Assembly: GCA_900473805.1 (NCBI GenBank)
Contig: UCMS01000006.1
Coordinates: 481,736 to 545,735 of the forward strand
Direction of reading: 5' to 3'
Origin: Hyphomicrobiales bacterium
GTDB lineage: Bacteria > Pseudomonadota > Alphaproteobacteria > Rhizobiales > Rhizobiaceae
Length of the DNA: 64,000 nucleotides
A program made the position numbers and the translations under genes. This document shows, one piece after another, positions 9,471 to 18,292 of this stretch (within the stretch, counting starts at the first letter, position 1; each line of letters starts with the position of its first letter). Below the pieces are notes generated by a model, which saw only the letters and a program-made list of their open reading frames with translations, did not search any database and had not been told where the DNA came from.

Positions 9471-12428
9471 TCACAGGTTCAGTTTCTTGTTGTCGGGATC
9501 GTAGAAGACGGGGCTGACGACCTCGGCCAGCACTTCCGAACCGCGCAAGCCATCCCAGACGACGATCTTCTCGCCCAGCCGCTCGCGGCCGGATTTGAGG
9601 AAGGCGAGGCCGATCGTGTGGCCGAGCGTCGGCGAATGGCAGACGGAGGACACCCAGCCCTGATCGTTGAGCGTCGAAGGCTTGACGTTTTCCTTGAGGA
9701 GATGCGCGCCTGCCTTGAACTCCTTGTCGCGCTCGACGGGCTTCAGGCCGACGAGCTGCGGACGATCGGCAGCGGTCAGGCCGAAACGGCTCGACAGACG
9801 CTTGCCGATGAAGTCGGGCTTCTGTGTCGAGAACATCTTGCCAAGGCCCACATCGTCTGGCGTCGTACGCCCATCGATTTCGCTATGGGTGATGAAACCC
9901 TTTTCGATGCGCAGCACGTTGAGTGCCTCGACGCCGTAAGGGCAGATGCCGTGCGGCTTGCCGGCCGCCATGATCGCGTCCGCAACCGCCTCGCCGTAAT
10001 TGGCGGGGACGGCCACTTCGAAGGCGAGTTCGCCGGAGAAGGAAATGCGGAAGAGACGCGCCTTCAAGCCGCCCTTGAGCAGCACCTCGCGGGCCGAGAG
10101 GAAGGGGAAGGCCTCGTCGGAGATATCGTCCTCGATGATCTGTTCGAGGATGAGCCGCGCCTTGGGACCCGCAACCGACATCTGCGCCCACTGATCTGAG
10201 GAGGAGACGAAGCGGACATCGAGATCCGGCCAGAGAACCTGGGAGCAGAATTCCAGATGCGTCATCACCTCGCCGGCATAGGCCGTCGTCGTGGTCATGA
10301 AGAAATGCTCGTCCGAGAACCGGCTCGTCGTGCCGTCATCGTAGATCATCCCGTCTTCGCGCAGCATCAGGCCATAGCGCGCCTTGCCGACCGGGAGCTT
10401 CAGGAAGGCGTTGGAATAGACGCGGTTCAAGAATTCCGCGGCATCCTTGCCGAAGATCTCGATCTTGCCGAGCGTCGACACATCGCAGATGCCGGCATTG
10501 GCGCGGATGTTCAAGACTTCGCGGTCCACGGCCTCGCGCCAGGTCTTCTCGCCATCGCGCGGGAACCAGGAAGAGCGATACCAGAGGCCAGATTCGACGA
10601 AGACGGCGCCGTTTTTCTTCGCCCAGCCATGCAGCGGCGAGGTGCGCACGGGCCGCGAATGTTCAGCCCGCGAGGTGCCCGCCATCGCCCCGAAGGAAAC
10701 GGGCGTATAAAACGGCCGGAAGGTCGTGGTACCGATCTCGGCAGGCGAAACGCCGCGCATGCCGGCCATGATGCCGATCGTGGCGACATTGCCGAGCTTG
10801 CCCTGGTCTGTCGCCATGCCGCCGGTCGTGTAGCGCTTGGTGTGCTCGACATGCCCCATGGCCTCGCGCTGGGCAAGGCTCAGGTCCTTCACATGCACGT
10901 CGTTCTGGAAGTCGACGAAAGCCTTGGACTTGGCGCCCGGCACATACCAGAGCGGCGCAAAGCTCGCGTCGAATTCACCCTCGACTTCGGGCACGTCCAC
11001 ATTGCCGACGAGACGACCGAGATCGCCGATCGCCTCATGTGCCATGTCAGCACCATCGCGCAACACGGCGGCAAGCGAGGCATGACCGGCAGCGGAGCCT
11101 GCGATCCGCAGCCCCTGCCCCACATCGGGCGCCAGGAAGGCCTGGTGCTCGTCCGACCAGGTGGGCTTGGCGCCGCGCTGGCAGGCGAGATGCACGATCG
11201 GGCTATAGCCGCCGCTCATGGCGAGAGCATCGCAGGCGATCTCTTCCTGATGGCCCATGCGCTCGGCGATCAGTCCCTTGATCCGGTAATACCCCTTGGT
11301 GTCGATGACGGAGCCGCCTCGGATGACCCGCACGCCTGATGGACCAACATCGGACGAGTGTGTCCGCCCGTCGATGATGGCCGCAACGCCAACTCCGGCA
11401 GCGACCAGATCGGCCGCCGTGCGATAACCGGCACCGCCATTGGTGAAGATGGCGACGTTCTGGCCGGCACCCACGCCGTAGCGATTGAGATAGGTGCGGA
11501 CGGCACCCGAGGTCATGACGCCCGGCTTGTCGTTTCCGCCGAAGACCAGCGGCCGCTCTTCCGCGCCCGAAGCGAGGATCGCCCGCTTGGCGACGATGCG
11601 CCAGACCCGCTCGACCGGAAGCTCACCGGACGGCTGCGCGACATGCTTCTGCACCTTTTCGACGGCACCGAAGACATTGTCGTCATACCAGCCGAACACG
11701 GTTGTGCGCGGCATCAGCGTGACGTTGGAAAGGCCCTTCAACTCCTCGACGACGGAGGCTGCATACTCGGCAGCCGGCACGCCGCCGACGGTGACACGCT
11801 CGGACAGCAGCGAACCACCCAGCCGGAAACCTTCATCCGCCAGAATGACGCGCAGCCCCGCCCGCGCTGCAGCCCGCGCTGCCATCAGACCGGCCGGGCC
11901 GGCGCCGATCACCAGGAGGTCGCAATGCGCCCAGGCCTTTTCGTAGCGGTCGGGATCGGCGATGAACGGCGTCTTGCCGAGGCCGGCGGCTTTGCGGATG
12001 ATCGGCTCATAGAGCTTTTCCCAGAAGGCCTTCGGCCACATGAAGGTCTTGTAGTAGAAGCCGGCCGAGAGAAACGGCGACAACAGGCTGTTGACCGCGC
12101 CGATGTCGTATTTCAGCGACGGCCAGCGGTTCTGGCTATTGGCTTCGAGCCCCTGATAGAGCTCGGCGACGGTTGCGCGTGTATTCGGCTCGGTGCGCCC
12201 TTCAGCTCCGATCGTCACAAGCGCATTCGGCTCGGCAGAACCCGCCGTCACGATACCACGCGGACGGTGATACTTGAAGGAGCGGCCGACCAGCAGCTGG
12301 TCATTGGCGATCAGGGCCGAGGCCAGCGTATCGCCCTCATAACCCGTATAGGTCTGACCATCGAAGGTGAAGGAAATCGTGCGCGCGCGGTTGACGAGCC
12401 CGCCGGAGGACAGCCTGAAACCACTCAT
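9471..12428 (-). CDS. soxA: Sarcosine oxidase alpha subunit
   Basis: Largest subunit (985 residues) of heterotetrameric sarcosine oxidase. An N-terminal ferredoxin-like segment (residues about 10-100, DGQTYTGYEGDTLASALIAN) is followed by an NAD(P)-binding Rossmann motif DLLVIGAGPAGLMAARAAARAG near residue 170 and a C-terminal GcvT-like tetrahydrofolate domain from about residue 600 (VSTLGKIEIFGKDAAEFLNRVYSN). It takes the one-carbon unit released by the beta subunit. Its ATG overlaps the soxD stop by 4 bp (ATGA), implying translational coupling. Length and domain order match the family. Confidence 0.95.
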   Translation of the reverse strand: MSGFRLSSGGLVNRARTISFTFDGQTYTGYEGDTLASALIANDQLLVGRSFKYHRPRGIVTAGSAEPNALVTIGAEGRTEPNTRATVAELYQGLEANSQNRWPSLKYDIGAVNSLLSPFLSAGFYYKTFMWPKAFWEKLYEPIIRKAAGLGKTPFIADPDRYEKAWAHCDLLVIGAGPAGLMAARAAARAGLRVILADEGFRLGGSLLSERVTVGGVPAAEYAASVVEELKGLSNVTLMPRTTVFGWYDDNVFGAVEKVQKHVAQPSGELPVERVWRIVAKRAILASGAEERPLVFGGNDKPGVMTSGAVRTYLNRYGVGAGQNVAIFTNGGAGYRTAADLVAAGVGVAAIIDGRTHSSDVGPSGVRVIRGGSVIDTKGYYRIKGLIAERMGHQEEIACDALAMSGGYSPIVHLACQRGAKPTWSDEHQAFLAPDVGQGLRIAGSAAGHASLAAVLRDGADMAHEAIGDLGRLVGNVDVPEVEGEFDASFAPLWYVPGAKSKAFVDFQNDVHVKDLSLAQREAMGHVEHTKRYTTGGMATDQGKLGNVATIGIMAGMRGVSPAEIGTTTFRPFYTPVSFGAMAGTSRAEHSRPVRTSPLHGWAKKNGAVFVESGLWYRSSWFPRDGEKTWREAVDREVLNIRANAGICDVSTLGKIEIFGKDAAEFLNRVYSNAFLKLPVGKARYGLMLREDGMIYDDGTTSRFSDEHFFMTTTTAYAGEVMTHLEFCSQVLWPDLDVRFVSSSDQWAQMSVAGPKARLILEQIIEDDISDEAFPFLSAREVLLKGGLKARLFRISFSGELAFEVAVPANYGEAVADAIMAAGKPHGICPYGVEALNVLRIEKGFITHSEIDGRTTPDDVGLGKMFSTQKPDFIGKRLSSRFGLTAADRPQLVGLKPVERDKEFKAGAHLLKENVKPSTLNDQGWVSSVCHSPTLGHTIGLAFLKSGRERLGEKIVVWDGLRGSEVLAEVVSPVFYDPDNKKLNL

Positions 12429-12706
12429 CGTGCAGCCTCCTTTGCGTATTCGCTCGCATCGGTCACGCTATAGACCTCGTGACTCGCGGCATTGTCGCGC
12501 TCGACGACAAGCCAGCGCCGGCAACCAGCGGTGTGATGCCAGTGCTCGATGATCCGGCCCTTCGGATTGTCGCGGATGAAAACGTAAGCGTTCCAGGCGT
12601 CGTCGGACGCACCTGGCGCCGGGCGAACCGGGCTCGCGTCACCGCGAATGCTGAATTCTTCCTTGGGACGGACGCCGCAATGCGGACAGGTAATCAGGCT
12701 GGCCAT
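12425..12706 (-). CDS. soxD: Sarcosine oxidase delta subunit
   Basis: Zinc-binding small subunit of sarcosine oxidase, 93 residues. The known zinc ligands are visible: C7 and C10 in CPHCG, then H58 and C62 in WHHTAGCRRW. The N-terminus MASLITCPHCGVRPKEEF is diagnostic. It has no catalytic role but stabilises the assembled enzyme. It lies 9 bp after soxB and overlaps soxA by 4 bp. Confidence 0.95.
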   Translation of the reverse strand: MASLITCPHCGVRPKEEFSIRGDASPVRPAPGASDDAWNAYVFIRDNPKGRIIEHWHHTAGCRRWLVVERDNAASHEVYSVTDASEYAKEAAR

Positions 12707-12715
12707 GGCGATGTC

Positions 12716-13969
12716 TCAATGCAGGTTCGGTTGTGGACCCTTGCCGCCTTCGTCGACGGCAAAACCGCGCTCGAAGCGGTCGAGGCGCAGAAGACGGGCC
12801 ACGGGATGGGGTTCGTTCTTGGCGATCAGATGGGCAAAGCAGAAGCCGGACGCCGGCGTCGCCTTGAAGCCGCCATAGCACCAGCCGCAATTCAGGTAGA
12901 GATTGTCGATCGGCGTGCGGTCGATGATCGGCGAGCCGTCCATCGACATGTCCATGGCGCCACCCCAGGCGCGCAGCACGCGAACCCTGGACAGGCCGGG
13001 GATCAGCGACACGCCCTCCTCGATCGTATGCTCGACGGTCGCAAGATTGCCGCGCTGGGCGTAGGACGAATAGTAGTCGATATCGGCACCGAAGACCAAA
13101 CCGCCCTTGTCCGACTGCGAGATGTAGAAATGTCCCGCACCATAGGTGATGACGTTATCGATCACGGGCTTGATGCCTTCCGACACGAAGGCCTGCAGCA
13201 CATGCGTCTCGATCGGCAGGTCGAGCCCCGCCATCTTGCCGGTAACAGAGGTATGGCCGGCCGTCGCCAGCGCCAGCTTGTTGCAGCCGATGAAGCCCTT
13301 GGTCGTCTCGACGCCGGTCACCTGGCCGAGTTCGTCGCGGCGGATGCCGGTCACTTCGCAATGCTGGATGAGATCGACGCCGCGCTCGTCGGCACCGCGC
13401 CCGTAGCCCCAGGCGACCGCGTCATGACGGGCGGTGCCGCCGCGCCGCTGGAGGAGGCCACCCAAGATCGGGAAGCGCGCATGATCGAAATTGAGATAGG
13501 GCATCATCTCCTTGACCTGCTCGCGGTCGAGCAGTTCGGCCTTTACCCCATGCATCATCATCGCATTGCCGCGCCGCGCATAGGCATCGCGCTGGCCGTC
13601 GGAATGGAAAAGGTTCACGATGCCGCGCTGGGAAACCATGGCATTGTAGTTGAAGTCCTGCTCCAGGCCTTCCCACAGCTGCATCGACAGTTCGTAGAAA
13701 GGCTCGTTGCCCTCGAGCATGTAGTTCGAGCGAATGATCGTCGTGTTTCGCCCGACATTGCCGCCACCGAGATAGCCCTTCTCGATGACGGCGACATTGG
13801 TGATGCCGAATTCCTTGGCGAGATAATAGGCCGTCGAAAGGCCGTGCCCGCCACCGCCGACGATAACAACGTCGTAATGCGGCTTCGGCTGCGGCTCGCG
13901 CCACATCGGCGCCCAGTTCCGGTTGCCGGAAAGCGCCTGGCGGAAGATCGAAAGGGCGGAATAACGCAT
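12716..13969 (-). CDS. soxB: Sarcosine oxidase beta subunit
   Basis: Catalytic flavoprotein subunit (417 residues) that binds and oxidises sarcosine. An FAD-binding DAO domain starts with YDVVIVGGGGHGLSTAYYLAKEFG at residues 32-55. The motif GTARHDAVAWGY contains H182, at the place where this family carries covalent FMN. The sequence GGNVGRNTTIIRSNYM is also typical of SoxB. It is the first gene of soxB-D-A-G and begins 226 bp from the divergent cysQ-like gene. Together with the DMGDH-like enzyme it gives the last two demethylations of glycine betaine breakdown; glyA and formate-handling genes often found with sox loci are not in this window. Confidence 0.95.
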   Translation of the reverse strand: MRYSALSIFRQALSGNRNWAPMWREPQPKPHYDVVIVGGGGHGLSTAYYLAKEFGITNVAVIEKGYLGGGNVGRNTTIIRSNYMLEGNEPFYELSMQLWEGLEQDFNYNAMVSQRGIVNLFHSDGQRDAYARRGNAMMMHGVKAELLDREQVKEMMPYLNFDHARFPILGGLLQRRGGTARHDAVAWGYGRGADERGVDLIQHCEVTGIRRDELGQVTGVETTKGFIGCNKLALATAGHTSVTGKMAGLDLPIETHVLQAFVSEGIKPVIDNVITYGAGHFYISQSDKGGLVFGADIDYYSSYAQRGNLATVEHTIEEGVSLIPGLSRVRVLRAWGGAMDMSMDGSPIIDRTPIDNLYLNCGWCYGGFKATPASGFCFAHLIAKNEPHPVARLLRLDRFERGFAVDEGGKGPQPNLH

Positions 13970-13985
13970 CGAACAACCTCTGCAA

Positions 13986-14014
13986 ATGTCGCGTCACATT
14001 CGCATAGGCGTCAC
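13986..14014. promoter_or_regulatory. Repeated GTCGC/CGTCAC words upstream of soxB
   Basis: The leader of soxB holds TCGC at 13989-13992 and 14000-14003 (11 bp apart) and CGTCAC at 13992-13997 and 14009-14014 (17 bp apart). The word ACATTCGCAT here resembles ACATGTCGCAT in the dyad upstream of the DMGDH-like gene. A shared regulator is possible, but the match is short. Confidence 0.25.
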
Positions 14015-14195
14015 AAAGAGCAAGCGCGATCAGGACAAAAACTATGCTGTTTGAGACATGGAACACAGGTTTGATCGCAGTGCAGCACGAAAGCCGCAAC
14101 CCGCCTTATGCTGGTGGCAGAAGGCTTCACAAGTCTGGCGAGCCGCTCTAAATCGGTCGGGTGGACGAAGACAGAAACGTCCCGAGGAGATGCAC

Positions 14196-14999
14196 ATGCC
14201 GGCGATGACGGAAATCTTGAGGCTGTTTGAACAGGCAGCACTGTCCGTCGGGCCGGTCATTCTCGAGGTCTACCGGGCGGGTGCCGAGATCCGGCTCAAG
14301 GGCGACAGGACGCCGGTGACGGAAGCCGATGAAGCCGCCGAACGCATCATCCTGTCGGCGCTTTCCCGCCGCCTGCCGCATATTCCCGTGGTCGCCGAAG
14401 AAGAGGCGGCGGCCGGCCGTTTGCCCGACATCTCCGCCGGGCGCTTCATTCTGGTCGACCCCCTGGACGGCACGCGGGAGTTCATCGGCGGCCATGACGA
14501 CTTCACCGTCAACATCGCCCTGGTCGAAAACGGCGTTCCGGTCGCAGGCGTCGTGTATGCACCGGCCCTCGGTGTCGCCTATCTCGGAGCGGGTGGCGTT
14601 GCGGAGCGGCTGACCATCGGCGCCGATTTCCAGGTGACGGAACGTTGCCCGATCCGCACGCGGCAGCGCCCGCTTCGCGCTTGCGCCCTCATCAGCCGCT
14701 CGCACAACAGCGAGGCGACCATGGCCTTCATCGACGAGGCCGGCATAGAAGAGAAGCACACAGTCGGTTCATCGCTGAAATTCTGCCTGTTGGCGGAGGG
14801 CAAGGCCGACATCTACCCACGCTTCGGCCGCACGATGGAGTGGGACACCGCCGCAGGAGACGCCGTTCTGCGTGCCGCCGGCGGGCTGACCGCGACCACG
14901 AACGGCACGCCACTCGTCTATGGCAAGCATGTGCAGGACGACGCTCCCTTCGCCAACCCCAATTTCATCGCCTGGGCCGACCCGCGCCGGCGGGGATGA
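14196..14999 (+). CDS. cysQ: 3'(2'),5'-bisphosphate nucleotidase, CysQ-like
   Basis: Magnesium-dependent inositol-monophosphatase-superfamily enzyme that most likely removes the 3'-phosphate from PAP left by sulfate assimilation. The 267-residue protein has the metal/catalytic motifs VVAEEEAAA (E68-E70), VDPLDGTREFI (D88, D91) and WDTAAGDAVLRAAGG near residues 218-232. ATG at 14196 is chosen because GAGGAG lies 6 bp upstream; ATGs at 14190 (too close to that site) and 14205 are alternatives. Inositol-1-phosphatase activity cannot be excluded. It stands alone, divergent from soxB. Confidence 0.85.
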   Translation: MPAMTEILRLFEQAALSVGPVILEVYRAGAEIRLKGDRTPVTEADEAAERIILSALSRRLPHIPVVAEEEAAAGRLPDISAGRFILVDPLDGTREFIGGHDDFTVNIALVENGVPVAGVVYAPALGVAYLGAGGVAERLTIGADFQVTERCPIRTRQRPLRACALISRSHNSEATMAFIDEAGIEEKHTVGSSLKFCLLAEGKADIYPRFGRTMEWDTAAGDAVLRAAGGLTATTNGTPLVYGKHVQDDAPFANPNFIAWADPRRRG

Positions 15000-15127
15000 A
15001 TTTTCAAACTTATCCAACAAAATCAAAGATGGCGTGGCGATTTCATCCCCCGCTCCGGACACGACGTCATACTGCTCACTGCCGTCCGTTGCTGCATGTC
15101 GCAGCCGGAAACCGAGAGGAGATGCCG

Positions 15128-16150
15128 ATGTCCGAGACAACCACACGCCTCGATCTACCGTTCATAATGCCTGCTCAGGCGCAAAAACACGTCACCCACA
15201 ACGAAGCCCTGCAGAGGCTCGACGCTGTCGTCCAACTCGTCGTCGACAGCGAGGCCGGTGACCCGCCGGAAAGCCCGAGCGAGGGGCAAATCCTGTGGAT
15301 CACCGATGCCGCCGGCGGCGCCTTCGCCGGCCGCGCGCGGACGCTGGCCGTTCGCCAGGACGGCGCATGGACTTTCATCACGCCGAAAACAGGCTGGATA
15401 GCCGTTTTCCGGGATAGCGCCATGGTCAAGATCTTCGACGGCAGCGACTGGCAGAACCCTGCCTTGCCCGGTGCAGTCAGCCTCGACAGGCTTGGTATAT
15501 CCGGCACTCCCGATGGCTACAATCGCCTGCTGGTCCAGTCGCCCGGCAGCCTGTTCAACCATGGTGGCGACAGTCACCGCATGTCGATCAACAAGGCCTC
15601 AACCGGCGACACCGCAAGCCTGGTGTTTCAATCCAACTGGCAGGGTCGTACGGAAATGGGGCTCGCCGGCGAGGATCGCTTCTCGGTGAAGATGTATGGA
15701 GACATCACCGGCTGGCGCCAGGCGATCGGAATTTCGCCGGAAGGCTATGTGCGCCACGAACAGCGGCCGCTCGCACGCGCGGCCCTGGCGCCAGCCACCT
15801 TCACGCCCGCTTCCGGCAGCTTCACCGGCTTTGACACGCTGCATCTATCGGGCGGCGACATGGCTCTCGGCCCGGCTCTATCCTCGGGCCACGGTCGTTT
15901 TCTCGCCGTCTCCGCTTCGGGTTACTACCTGCTGGCGTTCACTGTAACGGCCGACGATGCGGCTCACGAGCTTCATGTCAGCCGCAACGGGTCGAGCGAT
16001 ATCGCAACCCACAGCGGCGGTGTCGGCACGTCGGGAACGTCGACGCTGGTCTGGCTGGATGCGGGCGACACACTGGCGCTCCGTCACGCCAATGCTGCCC
16101 AATATCAGTTCGGCTACGGGCGCACTGAACTGAGCCTGTTCCTGCTTTGA
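15128..16150 (+). CDS. DUF2793 domain protein (phage/GTA fibre-like)
   Basis: A 340-residue protein of unproven role. Residues about 8-90 match the DUF2793 pattern LPFIMPAQAQKHVTHNEAL...LDAVVQLVV, which I recall from fibre or spike proteins in alphaproteobacterial prophages and gene transfer agents. The middle reads like a sugar/peptidoglycan-appendage repeat region. The C-terminal third (HLSGGDMALG...HELHVSRNGSSD...) looks like a C1q/TNF-type beta-sandwich head. No signal peptide is seen. ATG at 15128 follows AGAGGAG at 6 bp. It sits alone, without tail, capsid or terminase genes nearby, so it is either an orphan of a dispersed GTA locus or a domesticated fibre. Confidence 0.65.
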   Translation: MSETTTRLDLPFIMPAQAQKHVTHNEALQRLDAVVQLVVDSEAGDPPESPSEGQILWITDAAGGAFAGRARTLAVRQDGAWTFITPKTGWIAVFRDSAMVKIFDGSDWQNPALPGAVSLDRLGISGTPDGYNRLLVQSPGSLFNHGGDSHRMSINKASTGDTASLVFQSNWQGRTEMGLAGEDRFSVKMYGDITGWRQAIGISPEGYVRHEQRPLARAALAPATFTPASGSFTGFDTLHLSGGDMALGPALSSGHGRFLAVSASGYYLLAFTVTADDAAHELHVSRNGSSDIATHSGGVGTSGTSTLVWLDAGDTLALRHANAAQYQFGYGRTELSLFLL

Positions 16151-16170
16151 CCCCAGTCCACGATCAACGA

Positions 16171-16193
16171 GGGCGCCGAACAAGGCGGCGCCC
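16171..16193. terminator. GC-rich hairpin between convergent genes
   Basis: Perfect 8-bp stem GGGCGCCG/CGGCGCCC with a 7-base loop, placed between the DUF2793 gene and the convergent LuxR-type gene. No T-run follows, so factor-independent termination is uncertain. Confidence 0.4.
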
Positions 16194-16222
16194 ATCCTGC
16201 GTTCTTGGCCGGAGCCCGCGTG

Positions 16223-16963
16223 TCAGAGCAGTCGAAACCGGCAAGCGCGCGCCACCGCCTGCATGCGGTTCACCGCCTCCAGCTTGCGCATGGCACTCTT
16301 CAGGTAGCTGACCACCGTATGGCTGGAGATGTCGAGGATAATGGCGATCTCGTCGCTGCTCTTGCCCGCAGCCGACCAGCGCAGACATTCGATTTCGCGG
16401 GCCGAGAGCTTCTCCTTCGGCCCTGGCCGCGGAACGAGGCTTTCGACGCCGCCGTCGATCAGTTCCATGGCCGACAACAGCATGATCGCGATCTCCTCGC
16501 GCGCAGGCTTGGTCGGACGGCCTGAAAAAACGAGAATATACTGTGTCTGATGCCGGTCGTGCAGAGTAAAGGCGAGATGGCCAGACGGCGCATGCTGATC
16601 GAACAGAAGCGATACAGGATTGCGCGCCTCGGATGCCGCATTGGCGAGAAACAGGTTCTCGACTGCATAAATCGGCAAAGCCGTCTGCTTAAGACGCTGC
16701 ACCAGCAGGCTGCCGGCAAAAATCTCCGCATGCTCGTAGGCGAGGCGCAATTCGTCAGCCCAGGTTGCAACAAGCAGGTTGGCGGCGAATTCCGGGCTGT
16801 CCGCTTTCGGAAACCGCGTCAGCAGACAGTGCTCGAACCCATTGCTTCGGCCAAGCGAGGCAAGGTCACGCGCAAAGGAACCGGACGATCCCGCGTCATT
16901 CGTCTGCAACTCGTCATGAGCACCCAGTTCGTGGCGTCGCGCCACATCAGTCGGCCTAAACAT
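16223..16963 (-). CDS. LuxR-family transcriptional regulator
   Basis: A 246-residue DNA-binding regulator. Residues about 180-240 form a GerE/LuxR helix-turn-helix (KLSAREIECLRWSAAGKSSDEIAIILDIS...VVSYLKSAMRKL). The N-terminal 170 residues resemble the autoinducer-binding fold of LuxR-type proteins in length and hydrophobic pattern, but I could not confirm the conserved Trp/Tyr/Asp ligand residues, so it may be a solo that does not bind acyl-homoserine lactone. No luxI-type gene is nearby. It could also be compared with the VisN/VisR motility regulators of rhizobia; its target is unknown. Confidence 0.8.
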   Translation of the reverse strand: MFRPTDVARRHELGAHDELQTNDAGSSGSFARDLASLGRSNGFEHCLLTRFPKADSPEFAANLLVATWADELRLAYEHAEIFAGSLLVQRLKQTALPIYAVENLFLANAASEARNPVSLLFDQHAPSGHLAFTLHDRHQTQYILVFSGRPTKPAREEIAIMLLSAMELIDGGVESLVPRPGPKEKLSAREIECLRWSAAGKSSDEIAIILDISSHTVVSYLKSAMRKLEAVNRMQAVARACRFRLL

Positions 16964-17364
16964 CGAACTCCTTTCGACCGGATGAATGTCCGGCCGGGAT
17001 TTGCATGTGCATGAACAAAGTATCGTTCCGATACGGAACAGCTATCAGTCGGGCCTGTCGCCGATCTTGCGGGGTAGATACCGTCAGCAAGGGGAGAAAA
17101 ATTACGCCGATCGTTCGAATGAACGTCGATCAAGGCATTCTGCGGCGCATGTCGCACGAAACGGGCGACACGACTAGCCGTGAGCCCTGCATAACTCCCA
17201 TGCATTTGCCGCAACTTTGCGCAGGGTAAGGTGCAAAACCGGCGAATCTCGCGCACCGGCGCAATGAGAAATTATTATCAAATGCTTACAACCTGCTTAG
17301 GCAAATTTTAAAGCATCGCTCCTAGTATGCGGATGTGTGGTCTTGAGTTTGTATAGAGAGTCCA
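16964..17364. other. 401-bp intergenic region between LuxR-type gene and sciP
   Basis: This stretch must hold the divergent promoters of the regulator and sciP. I see an AT-rich patch at 17265-17320 just upstream of sciP but no TTAA-N7-TTAA full CtrA box and no convincing RNA gene. A small RNA cannot be excluded by eye. Confidence 0.4.
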
Positions 17365-17640
17365 ATGACCGAAATGATCCGCCCACGAGTTAAATATGTC
17401 ATCGGCCCCGATGGCAGCCCCCTGACGATTGCCGATCTTCCGCCGGCCAACACACGCCGCTGGGTGATCCGCCGCAAGGCAGAGGTTGTCGCGGCTGTGC
17501 GTGGCGGTCTGCTGAGCCTGGAAGAAGCCTGTGACCGTTATACATTGACGGTTGAGGAGTTCCTGTCCTGGCAGTCCTCGATCAACGATCACGGTTTGCC
17601 GGGCCTGCGCACCACCCGTATCCAGCAGTATCGCCATTAA
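17365..17640 (+). CDS. sciP: SciP, small CtrA inhibitory protein (DUF1153)
   Basis: A 91-residue helix-turn-helix protein of the DUF1153 family. In Caulobacter SciP binds CtrA and blocks its recruitment of RNA polymerase, so CtrA target genes are held off in G1. The family signature is clear: RPRVKYVIGPDGSPLTIADLPP, TRRWVIRRKAEVVAAVRGGLLSLEEAC and YTLTVEEFLSWQ. It lies about 1.8 kb from ctrA, a linkage often kept in Rhizobiales. Its stop is followed by two hairpins. Confidence 0.92.
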   Translation: MTEMIRPRVKYVIGPDGSPLTIADLPPANTRRWVIRRKAEVVAAVRGGLLSLEEACDRYTLTVEEFLSWQSSINDHGLPGLRTTRIQQYRH

Positions 17641-17696
17641 TCGATTTTGTGCCGCCTCCGCGGCACGCCAGTCACTTTTCAGAAAAGACCCATCCC

Positions 17697-17726
17697 AAAA
17701 CCGGCAAGGCCCCGCCTGCCGGTTTT
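17697..17726. terminator. Bidirectional terminator between sciP and the PqiA-like gene
   Basis: AAAACCGGCA (17697-17706) pairs with TGCCGGTTTT (17717-17726), giving A/T tracts on both sides, so it can act on both converging transcripts. It overlaps the stop codon of the PqiA-like gene. A second perfect hairpin (GTGCCGC/GCGGCAC) lies upstream at 17649-17666. Confidence 0.7.
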
Positions 17727-18186
17727 ACTCATTGCGGGCCCCGCGCCGCACGCCGCCATGCAAAATGGCCACGATCACGCTCGAGCCCGCGTAGAACCAG
17801 AGACCTGGCTGGGTGAAAGCCTCCGCCAGCCCACTGGTCTTCGTGGCAAAAATGATGATTGCGACCAGAAAAACGTCCATCATCGACCAGCGTGAAAGAT
17901 GCGGCACCACCCGACCGATCCAGCCAAAATCCTCGTTGAGATGAGGAGAGAGGCTTTCCGCCGTCACCAGGATGAGTTTGGCAAGCGGAAAGACGATGGA
18001 AAAAAGAACGACGAGAACCGACAGGGCTGCGTCACCACCAGCCCAAAGTGCAACCACGATATCAACGAGCGAAGCGTCGGTCTTCAGCACATAGAAGCTT
18101 TCAAACCGCATGAGCGGCAGGGTCACTCCGAGAGCGAGCAAGGCCGGAGCCAGGACAAGCAGCGAGGCTTTCGACCAGATCGACAA
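17725..18186 (-). CDS. Single-domain PqiA-like membrane protein
   Basis: A 153-residue inner-membrane protein with four hydrophobic segments (about 6-27, 50-70, 100-118, 128-145). The pattern LPLMRFESFYVLKTDASLVD and the loop VFPLAKLI match paraquat-inducible protein A. Full PqiA/YebS proteins have two such domains plus zinc ribbons and work with MCE proteins in lipid transport; this one has a single domain, no ribbon, and no pqiB gene beside it. A role in envelope lipid handling is an inference from the family. Confidence 0.78.
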   Translation of the reverse strand: MSIWSKASLLVLAPALLALGVTLPLMRFESFYVLKTDASLVDIVVALWAGGDAALSVLVVLFSIVFPLAKLILVTAESLSPHLNEDFGWIGRVVPHLSRWSMMDVFLVAIIIFATKTSGLAEAFTQPGLWFYAGSSVIVAILHGGVRRGARNE

Positions 18187-18292
18187 ACAAGCCCCTCCCT
18201 GCTGAACGCTGTGTCACGCGCCGATCCGTTGCCGCATCCGCAGACCCGATGTTAAGCAGAGGACAGAGTGTACAGCAACAGGAGGAACGGAC

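Noticed and set aside
16964-17364. Full CtrA box (TTAA-N7-TTAA) before sciP
   Set aside because: Several AT-rich words occur, but no pair of TTAA with 7-base spacing was found.
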